A DNA stretch of 8,170 nucleotides from Candidatus Woesearchaeota archaeon (GTDB lineage: Archaea; Nanobdellota; Nanobdellia; Woesearchaeales; UBA11576), in assembly GCA_027083015.1 (NCBI GenBank), contig JALWQS010000026.1, positions 1 to 8,170 of the forward strand, in the 5' to 3' direction. How positions within the stretch are numbered: the first letter of the stretch is position 1; the number at the start of each line of letters is the position of its first letter. The position numbers and the translations under genes were made by a program. This document shows, in pieces, positions 1-6,242 of this stretch. Below the pieces are notes generated by a model, which did not search any database, was not told the DNA's origin, and worked only from the letters and a program-made list of their open reading frames with translations.

Positions 1-1
1 A

Positions 2-2044
2 AGTGCTATCCACGGGGCTTTTTCTGCTCTCAGGATCGATGATTCTGAGCACATTGAAGGTTTGGTTGATGAGGTGGTCTCTTCTATAAGGCGTCGTTTC
101 CATTATCGTCACCCTCATGTTGAAGAAGTCCAGGATATCGTTGAGCGTGTTCTTATGCGTAATGGTTTTGAAAGAACTGCTAAAGCGTACATCAAGTACC
201 GTGCAGAACATGCTAAAGACCGGGATACCAAGAGATTTTATGGTGTTGAGGTTGATGATCTTAAGCTTGATATCAATGCTATAAGAGTCTTGCAGGAACG
301 TTATCTTCTTAAGGACAGGTATGGTAATGTAGTTGAGACTCCTGGCCAGTTGTTCCGGAGGGTTGCGCATGCTGTTGCTAAGGTGGAGGCATTGTATGGT
401 AGTGATGTTCGCCAAAAAGAGGAACAGTTCTTTTCTTTGATGGTTAACAGGGATTTTCTGCCTAACAGTCCCACTCTTATGAACGCTGGGACCAGGCTCG
501 GTCAGTTGAGTGCTTGTTTTGTCCTTCCCGTAGAGGATTCTATTAACGACATCTTTGATACTTTAAAGCACATGGCTTTGATCCACCAATCTGGTGGCGG
601 TACAGGTTTTAGTTTCTCTCATCTCAGGCCTAAGGGCGATATTGTCAACAGCACTAAGTCTCCAGCTTCTGGTCCTGTATCTTTCATGAAGGTCTATGAT
701 TGTGCGACTGATGTTATCAAGCAGGGAGGTCGTCGTCGGGGAGCTAATATGGGTGTCTTAAGGGTTGATCACCCTGATATTCTGGAGTTCATCACTGCTA
801 AGAAGGATGGTCGACAGCTTACTAATTTTAACATCTCTGTCGGAGTGACTGATGCTTTTATGAGAGCTGTGATGAGGAATAAGGAATATGATCTTATCAA
901 TCCTCATACTGGAAGTTCAGAGGGTAAGTTGAATGCTCGCGATGTTTTTGATCTTATTACGGCTATGGCATGGAACAATGGTGATCCTGGACTCATATTT
1001 CTCGACGAGATCAATAGGCGTAATCCTACACCCAAAGTCGGTATTATCGAAAGCACTAATCCCTGCGGTGAACAACCTTTGTTGCCTTTTGAGAGCTGTA
1101 ATCTTGGTTCTATAAATCTTGGTCATTTTGTGGACCTGAAAAATGATAAGAAGCGCGGGATGATCGTCTGGAAACGGCTTGAAGAGACTGTCCGTCTGGC
1201 TGTTGATTTTCTTGATGATGTTATAGATTGCAATAAGTATCCTTTGCCAGAGGTTGAACGTGCTACTAAAGCTAACAGGAAGATTGGTCTTGGGGTGATG
1301 GGTTTTGCTGATATGCTTGTGAAGCTAGGCATCCCTTATGATTCTGTTCGTGCTATCTCTTTGGCTGAGAAGGTTATGAAGTTTATCCATGATAAGGCTG
1401 TTGATGAGTCGCGACGGCTGGGTGCTGAACGTGGTAGTTTTCCGAATTTTAAGAAGAGTGTCCATGCTAAGAGGTTTAAGACTATGAGGAACGCCGCTGT
1501 GACGACGGTTGCTCCTACTGGATCTATCAGTATCATAGCACATTGCAGTTCTGGTATCGAACCTTTGTTCGGCATTGGCTTTGTCAGGAACGTGTTGAAC
1601 GGTGCTAAGCTTCTTGAACTCAACAGGGATTTTGAGCGTATCGCTCAGGAGAGGGGTGTTTTCTCTAAAGAGCTTATTATTGATATTGCTCGTCATGGAT
1701 CTTTAAAAGGTATGAGGACGGTCCCCCGTGATGTAAGAAGGCTTTTTGTCACGGCTTTTGATATCAAGCCTGAATGGCATATCCGTATGCAGGCAGCTTT
1801 TCAGAAGTATTCGGATTCTGCGGTTTCTAAGACTATCAACTTGCCTGCTTCCGCTACTGTTAAGGATGTTAAGAAGGCTTTCTTGCTTGCCTGGAAGAAG
1901 AGATGCAAGGGCATCACTGTTTATAGGTATGGTTCTCGTCCTCGTCAGGTCTTGAGTTTTAAAGAGAAGGGTTCTAAGGTCGAATACTTGGGCGTGGATT
2001 CTGAATACTCTGGTGGTTGCTTGGCTGGTGAGTGTCCTTTCTGA
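2..2044 (+). CDS. nrdJ: Class II (adenosylcobalamin-dependent) ribonucleoside reductase, 5'-truncated by window edge
   Basis: Reduces ribonucleotides to deoxyribonucleotides for DNA synthesis in the cytosol, using a cobalamin-generated thiyl radical. The frame is open from base 2, so the gene starts outside the window; the TTG at 62 lies inside a domain and is not the start. Numbering from that TTG as residue 1, residues 20-47 are the end of an ATP-cone (allosteric) domain. The barrel follows with PNSPTLMNAG (134-143), HQSGGGTGFSFSHLRP (175-190), NPCGE (333-337) and PTGS (485-488). C335 fits the thiyl cysteine, with N333 and E337 as its partners, and C152 and C346 fit the substrate-reducing pair. 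The 11-residue gap from C335 to C346 is what I recall for Thermotoga NrdJ. The tail ends in C653-x4-C658, a shuttle cysteine pair. No intein interrupts the active site. The class II assignment rests on overall motif similarity. Confidence 0.93.
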   Translation, partial: SAIHGAFSALRIDDSEHIEGLVDEVVSSIRRRFHYRHPHVEEVQDIVERVLMRNGFERTAKAYIKYRAEHAKDRDTKRFYGVEVDDLKLDINAIRVLQERYLLKDRYGNVVETPGQLFRRVAHAVAKVEALYGSDVRQKEEQFFSLMVNRDFLPNSPTLMNAGTRLGQLSACFVLPVEDSINDIFDTLKHMALIHQSGGGTGFSFSHLRPKGDIVNSTKSPASGPVSFMKVYDCATDVIKQGGRRRGANMGVLRVDHPDILEFITAKKDGRQLTNFNISVGVTDAFMRAVMRNKEYDLINPHTGSSEGKLNARDVFDLITAMAWNNGDPGLIFLDEINRRNPTPKVGIIESTNPCGEQPLLPFESCNLGSINLGHFVDLKNDKKRGMIVWKRLEETVRLAVDFLDDVIDCNKYPLPEVERATKANRKIGLGVMGFADMLVKLGIPYDSVRAISLAEKVMKFIHDKAVDESRRLGAERGSFPNFKKSVHAKRFKTMRNAAVTTVAPTGSISIIAHCSSGIEPLFGIGFVRNVLNGAKLLELNRDFERIAQERGVFSKELIIDIARHGSLKGMRTVPRDVRRLFVTAFDIKPEWHIRMQAAFQKYSDSAVSKTINLPASATVKDVKKAFLLAWKKRCKGITVYRYGSRPRQVLSFKEKGSKVEYLGVDSEYSGGCLAGECPF

Positions 2045-2064
2045 GTTATTCTCAAGATTGTTCA

Positions 2065-2080
2065 GAAAGATTTTAAAATA
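2065..2080 (+). promoter_or_regulatory. BRE/TATA promoter of the lipoprotein gene at 2118
   Basis: A purine-rich BRE-like GAAAGA (2065-2070) is followed directly by TTTTAAAATA (2071-2080). Initiation about 25 bases after the box centre would fall near 2101, leaving a leader of roughly 17 bases that contains the Shine-Dalgarno site at 2105-2114. This is inferred from spacing only. Confidence 0.5.
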
Positions 2081-2104
2081 TGCCTGATTTGATGATAGGT
2101 TATT

Positions 2105-2114
2105 GGAAGGTGAT
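2105..2114 (+). promoter_or_regulatory. Shine-Dalgarno site deciding the start at 2118
   Basis: GGAAGGTGAT lies three bases before ATG 2118 and matches the consensus GGAGGTGAT apart from one inserted A. It rules out the in-frame TTG at 2103, which would place this site inside the coding region. Confidence 0.6.
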
Positions 2115-2117
2115 AAA

Positions 2118-2585
2118 ATGAAACGCATAACTCTTAGGATTATTGGTTTGTTGATCATTTCTCTGTTTGTTCTGCTGGCGGGCTGCGGTAACAGTTCTTC
2201 TGCTGTTGCTAAACAGCATGATCTGAATTTATCTGCTAGTCCTGCTTCTGAACAGCACACGAACTCTGGTGGAACTCCTGCTTTTGTAGGTACTTGGATC
2301 AGGCAGGGAACCTATACTAATGGGGAATTGATGGGCAATAAACCTGCTACTTTGATCCTTACTAAGAATTCTTTTGATTCTCGTTCCAGTGCTTGTTCCA
2401 ATTCTGGAGATTTGAGTTTTAATGGTGATTATCAGACTTGGACTGTTAAGAAAAGTGATTGTCCCAGTACCATAAATGTTGGTAGTGTCGTGAGAGAAAG
2501 GGTTGTTGTTGATGGTGACACTCTTACTCTGATAAATGACGAGTGGGGTGCTGAGGTCAAGGAAGTGTATAAAAGGAGTTCATAA
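2118..2585 (+). CDS. Small lipoprotein of unknown function (lipocalin-like beta domain?)
   Basis: A 155-residue protein. The ATG at 2118 is chosen because a strong Shine-Dalgarno sequence precedes it. Residues 1-22 form a lipoprotein signal peptide: positive start (MKR), hydrophobic core, then lipobox LLAGC with C23 as the lipidation and cleavage site. A Ser/Ala/Gln-rich linker follows to about residue 55. The C-terminal 100 residues are probably mostly beta strand, opening with F-x-G-T-W (56-60) and containing NGDYQTWTV and GDTLTLINDEWG. This pattern resembles small lipocalin-like lipoproteins, but I cannot name a family. C93 and C115 are the only cysteines of the exported domain and could form a disulfide. 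It would sit on the outer face of the cell membrane. Its own TATA box and the T-rich tract after it suggest a single-gene transcript. The function is unknown. Confidence 0.8.
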   Translation: MKRITLRIIGLLIISLFVLLAGCGNSSSAVAKQHDLNLSASPASEQHTNSGGTPAFVGTWIRQGTYTNGELMGNKPATLILTKNSFDSRSSACSNSGDLSFNGDYQTWTVKKSDCPSTINVGSVVRERVVVDGDTLTLINDEWGAEVKEVYKRSS

Positions 2586-2613
2586 AGATATTTACAAGTA
2601 CCAACTTGCGGAT

Positions 2614-2648
2614 TGTTTTTCTTTTTTTAATTTTATTTTCTCTTCTTC
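2614..2648 (+). terminator. T-rich archaeal terminator after the lipoprotein gene
   Basis: About 35 bases of almost pure pyrimidine and T on the coding strand, with runs of five, seven and four T, lie 28 bases after the lipoprotein stop and just before the next TATA box. No hairpin precedes it, which fits archaeal oligo-T termination. Confidence 0.6.
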
Positions 2649-2651
2649 AAA

Positions 2652-2668
2652 GAGCAAACCTTTATAAA
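2652..2668 (+). promoter_or_regulatory. BRE/TATA promoter of aIF-1A (leaderless)
   Basis: TTTATAAA (2661-2668) follows a purine-rich stretch GAGCAAAC (2652-2659). The box centre is 26.5 bases before ATG 2691, so transcription should begin at or next to the start codon. No Shine-Dalgarno sequence is present, consistent with a leaderless mRNA. Confidence 0.7.
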
Positions 2669-2690
2669 CAGACCTTTATTCTTTGATAAT

Positions 2691-3056
2691 ATGCCACCAT
2701 ATAGAAAACCGTACAAAAGAGCGCCTCAGAAGTCTCCTGAAGAGATGGCTGAAGAGCTTAGAAGAACTCCTTTGCCTAAGACTGCTGAAGGCGAAGTTTT
2801 TGGTATTGTTGAGCAAAGAGTCGGCGGTAGTCGTATGATGGTCCGCTGTATGGACGGTAAGACCAGAAACTGCCGTATTCCTGGAAGGCTTAAGAAGAAG
2901 CTTTGGGTTCGGGAAGGTGACCTGGTCATCGTCAGGCCTTGGGAATTCTCAGGTGATTCTAAAGGTGATGTCATCCTTAAGTACAGAGCTAATCAGGTGA
3001 TGTATCTTAAACAGAAAGGTTACTTGAGAAAACTTAATGAGTTTGAAGAGTTTTGA
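2691..3056 (+). CDS. eif1A: Translation initiation factor aIF-1A
   Basis: Binds the small ribosomal subunit near the A site and helps recruit mRNA and initiator tRNA; it is the archaeal counterpart of eIF1A and bacterial IF1. The protein is 121 residues, close to the family size. A basic, proline-rich tail (1-15) and a short charged helix (16-25) precede an S1-like OB-fold domain at about 30-100. Recognisable pieces are EGEVFGIVEQRVGGSRMMV (33-51), R-I-P-G-R (62-66), LWVREGDLVIVRPW (71-84) and the closing ILKYRANQVMYL (95-106). The start at 2691 is fixed by the TATA box spacing. It is probably transcribed alone, since the next gene has its own promoter. No key element appears to be missing. 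Confidence 0.95.
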   Translation: MPPYRKPYKRAPQKSPEEMAEELRRTPLPKTAEGEVFGIVEQRVGGSRMMVRCMDGKTRNCRIPGRLKKKLWVREGDLVIVRPWEFSGDSKGDVILKYRANQVMYLKQKGYLRKLNEFEEF

Positions 3057-3100
3057 TCTTGATCTCTTATGCTTAAGAAAGGTTAATGTTTTTAAAGCTC

Positions 3101-3117
3101 AACAAAATATTTATATA
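3101..3117 (+). promoter_or_regulatory. BRE/TATA promoter of the 3140 gene (leaderless)
   Basis: TTTATATA (3110-3117) with an A-rich BRE-like AACAAAAT before it. The box centre is 26.5 bases before the ATG at 3140. The box lies inside the longer open frame that begins at 3086, which argues against that upstream start. Confidence 0.65.
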
Positions 3118-3139
3118 TCAATTTTCAATTGTGGTTATT

Positions 3140-3475
3140 ATGATGGATGTTATCAGAAACCCGGAAGAGAAGGTTCTTAAGGTTAAGACGAAGTCTGTGC
3201 TTCTCGGAAGGCTTCCCCGCAGGGAAGGTGATAAGTTTAAGACTGCTGTTGTCAGATTATTTGATGTTAACAATCCTCATAAGACTACTGAGTTTCCTAC
3301 TAAGACCTACGAGTTCAATGATATTGAGAAGATCCGTCTTGTCAGGCTTAACAGTTCTTATTATCTTGAAGGTAATGACCTTGTTGTTAATGATCTTGAA
3401 GAGATTTACATCACCCATGAGGGTAGTAAGTTGGTCATCAAGGGTTACCAAGCCGAAGTTGAGAAGCGGGAGTGA
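3140..3475 (+). CDS. Hypothetical protein, 111 residues, probably cytosolic
   Basis: I do not recognise this family. Two tandem ATGs (3140 and 3143) sit at the expected transcription start given the TATA box at 3110-3117, so 3140 or 3143 is preferred over the in-frame ATG at 3086. The protein is charged (many K, R, E and D), has no cysteine, no signal peptide and no membrane segment. It looks beta-rich, with alternating strand-like stretches such as TAVVRLFDV, IRLVRLNSSYYL, DLVVND and SKLVIKGYQAEV. The polarity and pattern suit a small single-domain cytosolic protein. It follows aIF-1A by about 80 bases but has its own promoter. It converges on LonB, whose stop is 99 bases downstream. The function is unknown; a link to translation is only guilt by proximity. 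Confidence 0.75.
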   Translation: MMDVIRNPEEKVLKVKTKSVLLGRLPRREGDKFKTAVVRLFDVNNPHKTTEFPTKTYEFNDIEKIRLVRLNSSYYLEGNDLVVNDLEEIYITHEGSKLVIKGYQAEVEKRE

Positions 3476-3490
3476 GTATAGAAGCCCTGC

Positions 3491-3499
3491 TTGTTTTTT
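3491..3499 (+). terminator. Oligo-T terminator after the 3140 gene
   Basis: TTG followed by six T lies 15 bases after the stop at 3475, in the 99-base gap between convergent genes. Archaeal RNA polymerase commonly stops at such runs. No matching T-run serves the minus-strand LonB transcript in this gap. Confidence 0.4.
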
Positions 3500-3574
3500 A
3501 GTTCTATAAGCTATACTTATGTTTCTTATTTAATATTAGGAATAAGATGTATAAACAGCTTAAGATCTGATTTC

Positions 3575-5680
3575 TTAATGACCGTTGATGTTTTTTATCT
3601 TCTTGAGTATATCTTCTTTTCCTTTCCAGTCTAGTGCTTCTTTCAGCACTTCTGAGATTGTGGTTACTGGTATGATCTTTATATTTTTAAGGTCATCTTT
3701 TGGTATTATGATATCTTGCAGGTTGGATTTTGGTACGATTACCTTTTTTATTCCTGCGTCTATCGCTGCTTCTACCTTTGCTGACACACCTCCTATCGGA
3801 AGTACTTCTCCTCTTACTGATAGGGATCCTGTCATCGCCACCTCTTGTTTGATCGGTATTTTTTTCAACGCTGATATTATTGATGTCGCTACTGCTATGC
3901 TTGCTGAGTCTCCTTCTACTCCTTCATAGGTCTGCAGGAACTGTACATAGACGTCGTATTTTTGTATGTCTTCTCCGAAGAATTTTTTTATTATCGCTGA
4001 CACGTTCTTTACTGCTTCTTTTGCTATCTCTCCTAATTTTCCTGTCGCTATGAATTCTTTTTCTTTTCCTCCGAAGGTCACTTGTGATTCTATCGGCAGT
4101 ATGATTCCTGAATATGAAGCTTCTGCTCCGATCACTGCTAAGCCGTTGACTCGACCCACTGTTTTACCTTTTGTGACGATGACTTCATATTCTTTTTTCC
4201 TTTCTATAAACTTATCTGCTATCTGTTGTTCCAGGCTGCGTGCTATCTCTTTTGCCTGCAATACGTGTTCTTTCCTTACTAATTTGGCGCCTTTTTCTTT
4301 CGCTAGATCTCCTGCAGCTCTCACCAGTCCTCCTAGATCTCTTAGTCTTAGGGTCAGATGGTTTTTCCTGTTTGCTCGTCTCTTGGCCTCTTCTATTATC
4401 TCTTCTACTGCATCTTTTGCAAAAGGTGGTATCTTTTCGTCTTTCTTTATCTCTTGAGCGACAAAGACTGCTAGTTTCCAGCGGTTTTCTGCAGTATCTT
4501 TCATCGTATCATTCATGTAGATCTCATAACCATAACCTCTTATCCTTGACCTTAATGCTGGATGCATGTTCTTTATGGTCTCCAGGTTCCCGGCTGCTAC
4601 CAGTACAAAGTCGCAGGGTACCGGTTCTGTTCTTACCATAGCACCCGCTGATCTTTCTGATTGTCCTGTTATAGAGTATTTTCTTTCTTGAAGGCTTGAG
4701 AGCAGTTCTTGTTGTGTATGTGCCTGTAAGGTTGCTATCTCGTCTATGAAGAGTACCCCTTTGTTGGCTTTATGTATCATCCCTGCAACGACTCTTTCGT
4801 GTGCGGGTGTTCCCAGCCCTCCTGATTGGAATGGATCATGAAGAACATCTCCTAATAATGCTCCTGCATGTGCTCCTGTCGCGTCAAAGAATGGTGCTTG
4901 TGATTTCTTGAAGTTGTCCACTACAACTTTTGGTGGTGAAACTCCGGTTTTTCCCATCGGCGCTCTTTTTCCAATGTTCAGGAATATGACGAATGCTGCC
5001 AGAAAAAGCATCCCTCCTAAGAAAAATGCTGCAAACATTATGTCTGATTTGTAATAGGATCTTACCCACCATGGTGCGATCATCGCTATTATTGCCATGA
5101 TAAACAATAACAGATTTTGGTTCTTGAACATCTGTACTGATTGTATCTTGGCTTTGGCTACTATTTCTCTGCCTTCTCCTGCAGGTACTGTCCTTATCAG
5201 TGGTTGGTTTTCATCGTTTGGGTTCGGGAATGCTAGTATATCCACCAGTTTTTCTTTTGGCAATAGTTCTGCTAACGCCAATCCCAACATTGATTTTCCT
5301 GTACCTGGTTCTCCTATCAAGAATACATGACGCCTTTGTGATGCTGCTTTTTTTATTACCTGGACTGCAGACTCTTGTCCTATGACTTGATCAACTATGA
5401 GTTTTGATATTGGAATCTCATCTGTGCTTTTGAACTGCTCAAAGAGTTTTTTTGGTGATTTTGATGGGTCTAATCTGGATTCTGCGGGTCTCTGCTTGGC
5501 GGATTTTGGTTTTATCTGTTTTAGTTTTGCTGATTTTGTCTTATCCGGCTGCTTTGTTTTTTGTACATCTGCTCCGGACTCTTTACTCTTTGATAGTCTT
5601 TCCTCCTTCACTGTCTTCCGGACCTTTCCTGTAATCTTTTGAGAAACATTCCTCTCTCTGATAGTTTTTTTCATCGTCAT
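3575..5680 (-). CDS. lonB: Archaeal membrane-anchored Lon protease (LonB)
   Basis: ATP-dependent protease on the cytosolic face of the membrane that degrades misfolded and membrane proteins. The protein is 701 residues. An unusual lysine-rich tail (1-75) precedes an AAA+ module with Walker A GEPGTGKS (123-130), Walker B VLFIDE (309-314) and a sensor-1 asparagine (N365). The LRSR arginines (377, 379) are arginine-finger candidates. Two membrane helices (about 189-206 and 213-234) are inserted between Walker A and Walker B, the hallmark of archaeal LonB. The protease domain (about 510-680) has the Ser-Lys dyad S592 (in GDSA) and K635 (in GGVSAKVEAA). All catalytic residues are present, so it should be active. 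Family members I recall are near 630-650 residues, so the extra length is the N-terminal tail. ATG 5680 is supported by TATA spacing; ATG 5674 is possible. Confidence 0.96.
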   Translation of the reverse strand: MTMKKTIRERNVSQKITGKVRKTVKEERLSKSKESGADVQKTKQPDKTKSAKLKQIKPKSAKQRPAESRLDPSKSPKKLFEQFKSTDEIPISKLIVDQVIGQESAVQVIKKAASQRRHVFLIGEPGTGKSMLGLALAELLPKEKLVDILAFPNPNDENQPLIRTVPAGEGREIVAKAKIQSVQMFKNQNLLLFIMAIIAMIAPWWVRSYYKSDIMFAAFFLGGMLFLAAFVIFLNIGKRAPMGKTGVSPPKVVVDNFKKSQAPFFDATGAHAGALLGDVLHDPFQSGGLGTPAHERVVAGMIHKANKGVLFIDEIATLQAHTQQELLSSLQERKYSITGQSERSAGAMVRTEPVPCDFVLVAAGNLETIKNMHPALRSRIRGYGYEIYMNDTMKDTAENRWKLAVFVAQEIKKDEKIPPFAKDAVEEIIEEAKRRANRKNHLTLRLRDLGGLVRAAGDLAKEKGAKLVRKEHVLQAKEIARSLEQQIADKFIERKKEYEVIVTKGKTVGRVNGLAVIGAEASYSGIILPIESQVTFGGKEKEFIATGKLGEIAKEAVKNVSAIIKKFFGEDIQKYDVYVQFLQTYEGVEGDSASIAVATSIISALKKIPIKQEVAMTGSLSVRGEVLPIGGVSAKVEAAIDAGIKKVIVPKSNLQDIIIPKDDLKNIKIIPVTTISEVLKEALDWKGKEDILKKIKNINGH

Positions 5681-5701
5681 AGGGTTGAGGAAGAATAATA
5701 G

Positions 5702-5716
5702 TATTTAAACCTTATC
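5702..5716 (-). promoter_or_regulatory. BRE/TATA promoter of lonB (leaderless)
   Basis: On the minus strand GATAAG (BRE-like) and then TTTAAATA (5709 down to 5702) lie with the box centre 25.5 bases before ATG 5680. No Shine-Dalgarno site lies between them, so a leaderless transcript is expected. Confidence 0.65.
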
Positions 5717-5782
5717 CATTATTGCTTTCTTTCAGGTTTCAATAAGTATTTCAGATAATGTGTTGTGAATAGTTGCTATCTA

Positions 5783-6241
5783 TCATTTTGCTCCTTTGGG
5801 CAGTTCACAACCGGTCTTTTCTGCTATCAGCGATAATGATAGTTCTCCTGCGTGTCGCATCCCGTCTCCAAATATAAAGTAAGGGAACGCGTCTACTCCT
5901 GCCTGCTGACACTTTTGGGAGTTTCCGTTCGGACCATTATCATCACATTCTACGTAATTGATGTATTGGAATGATGAACCGAATGCTTTTTTTACATTTG
6001 CGCAGTGTGGACACCAGTAAGCTCCGTAAAATGTCATTCCTGATTTTGTGACGCATTTTGCGAAATTATCCAGGTTCGGGTTTCCGCATCCAGACAATAT
6101 GACTGATACTGCTAACAATGTCAGTATCATGATCGCCAATGCCGCCTTGAGCACGGTTGCTTTTTTCTTATCTTTATTCTCCATGCGTTTATCGTTCTTC
6201 TTTTCTTTATTATAATTCTCGTTTTTGTTTGTCATTTTCAT
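5783..6241 (-). CDS. Lipid-anchored thioredoxin-like oxidoreductase, partner of VKOR
   Basis: Probably the extracytoplasmic thiol oxidase or isomerase recharged by the adjacent VKOR. The protein is 152 residues: a K/N-rich cytosolic tail (1-28), a hydrophobic segment (about 29-49) and lipobox ILSGC with C52 lipidated; if it is not processed, the segment would serve as a membrane anchor. The thioredoxin fold has active site YWCPHC (C77, C80) and the cis-proline region DAFPYF (P120). Motifs FAKC, FYGAYWCPHC and INYVECD match the thioredoxin domain fused to VKOR in cyanobacteria and plants (LTO1). C99 and C111 fall where LTO1 has an extra disulfide pair. C63 and C145 are additional. The ATG at 6241 is one base after the VKOR stop, indicating co-translation, with only a weak AGGT before it. 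M20 is an alternative start but has no ribosome-binding site. Confidence 0.88.
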   Translation of the reverse strand: MKMTNKNENYNKEKKNDKRMENKDKKKATVLKAALAIMILTLLAVSVILSGCGNPNLDNFAKCVTKSGMTFYGAYWCPHCANVKKAFGSSFQYINYVECDDNGPNGNSQKCQQAGVDAFPYFIFGDGMRHAGELSLSLIAEKTGCELPKGAK

Positions 6242-6242
6242 T

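Noticed and set aside
62..64. TTG as start of the reductase
   Set aside because: The frame continues upstream without a stop to base 2, and the downstream residues fall in the second half of an ATP-cone domain.
1..2044. Possible intein in the ribonucleotide reductase
   Set aside because: Archaeal reductases often carry inteins, but the active-site motifs (NPCGE, PTGS) are contiguous and the protein has a normal length.
1703..2260. 185-residue open frame on the minus strand across the end of the reductase gene and the lipoprotein gene
   Set aside because: It lies antisense to two well-supported genes, shows no domain and has a composition expected from reading T-rich codons backwards.
3476..3574. 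Hidden RNA gene or small ORF in the gap between the convergent genes
   Set aside because: Apart from the oligo-T run, no tRNA-like fold, C/D box pair or credible ORF was seen.
3966..4457. 163-residue and other long plus-strand frames inside lonB
   Set aside because: They are antisense shadows of a gene with complete catalytic motifs; the Ser/Phe-rich translation reflects A-ending codons on the other strand.
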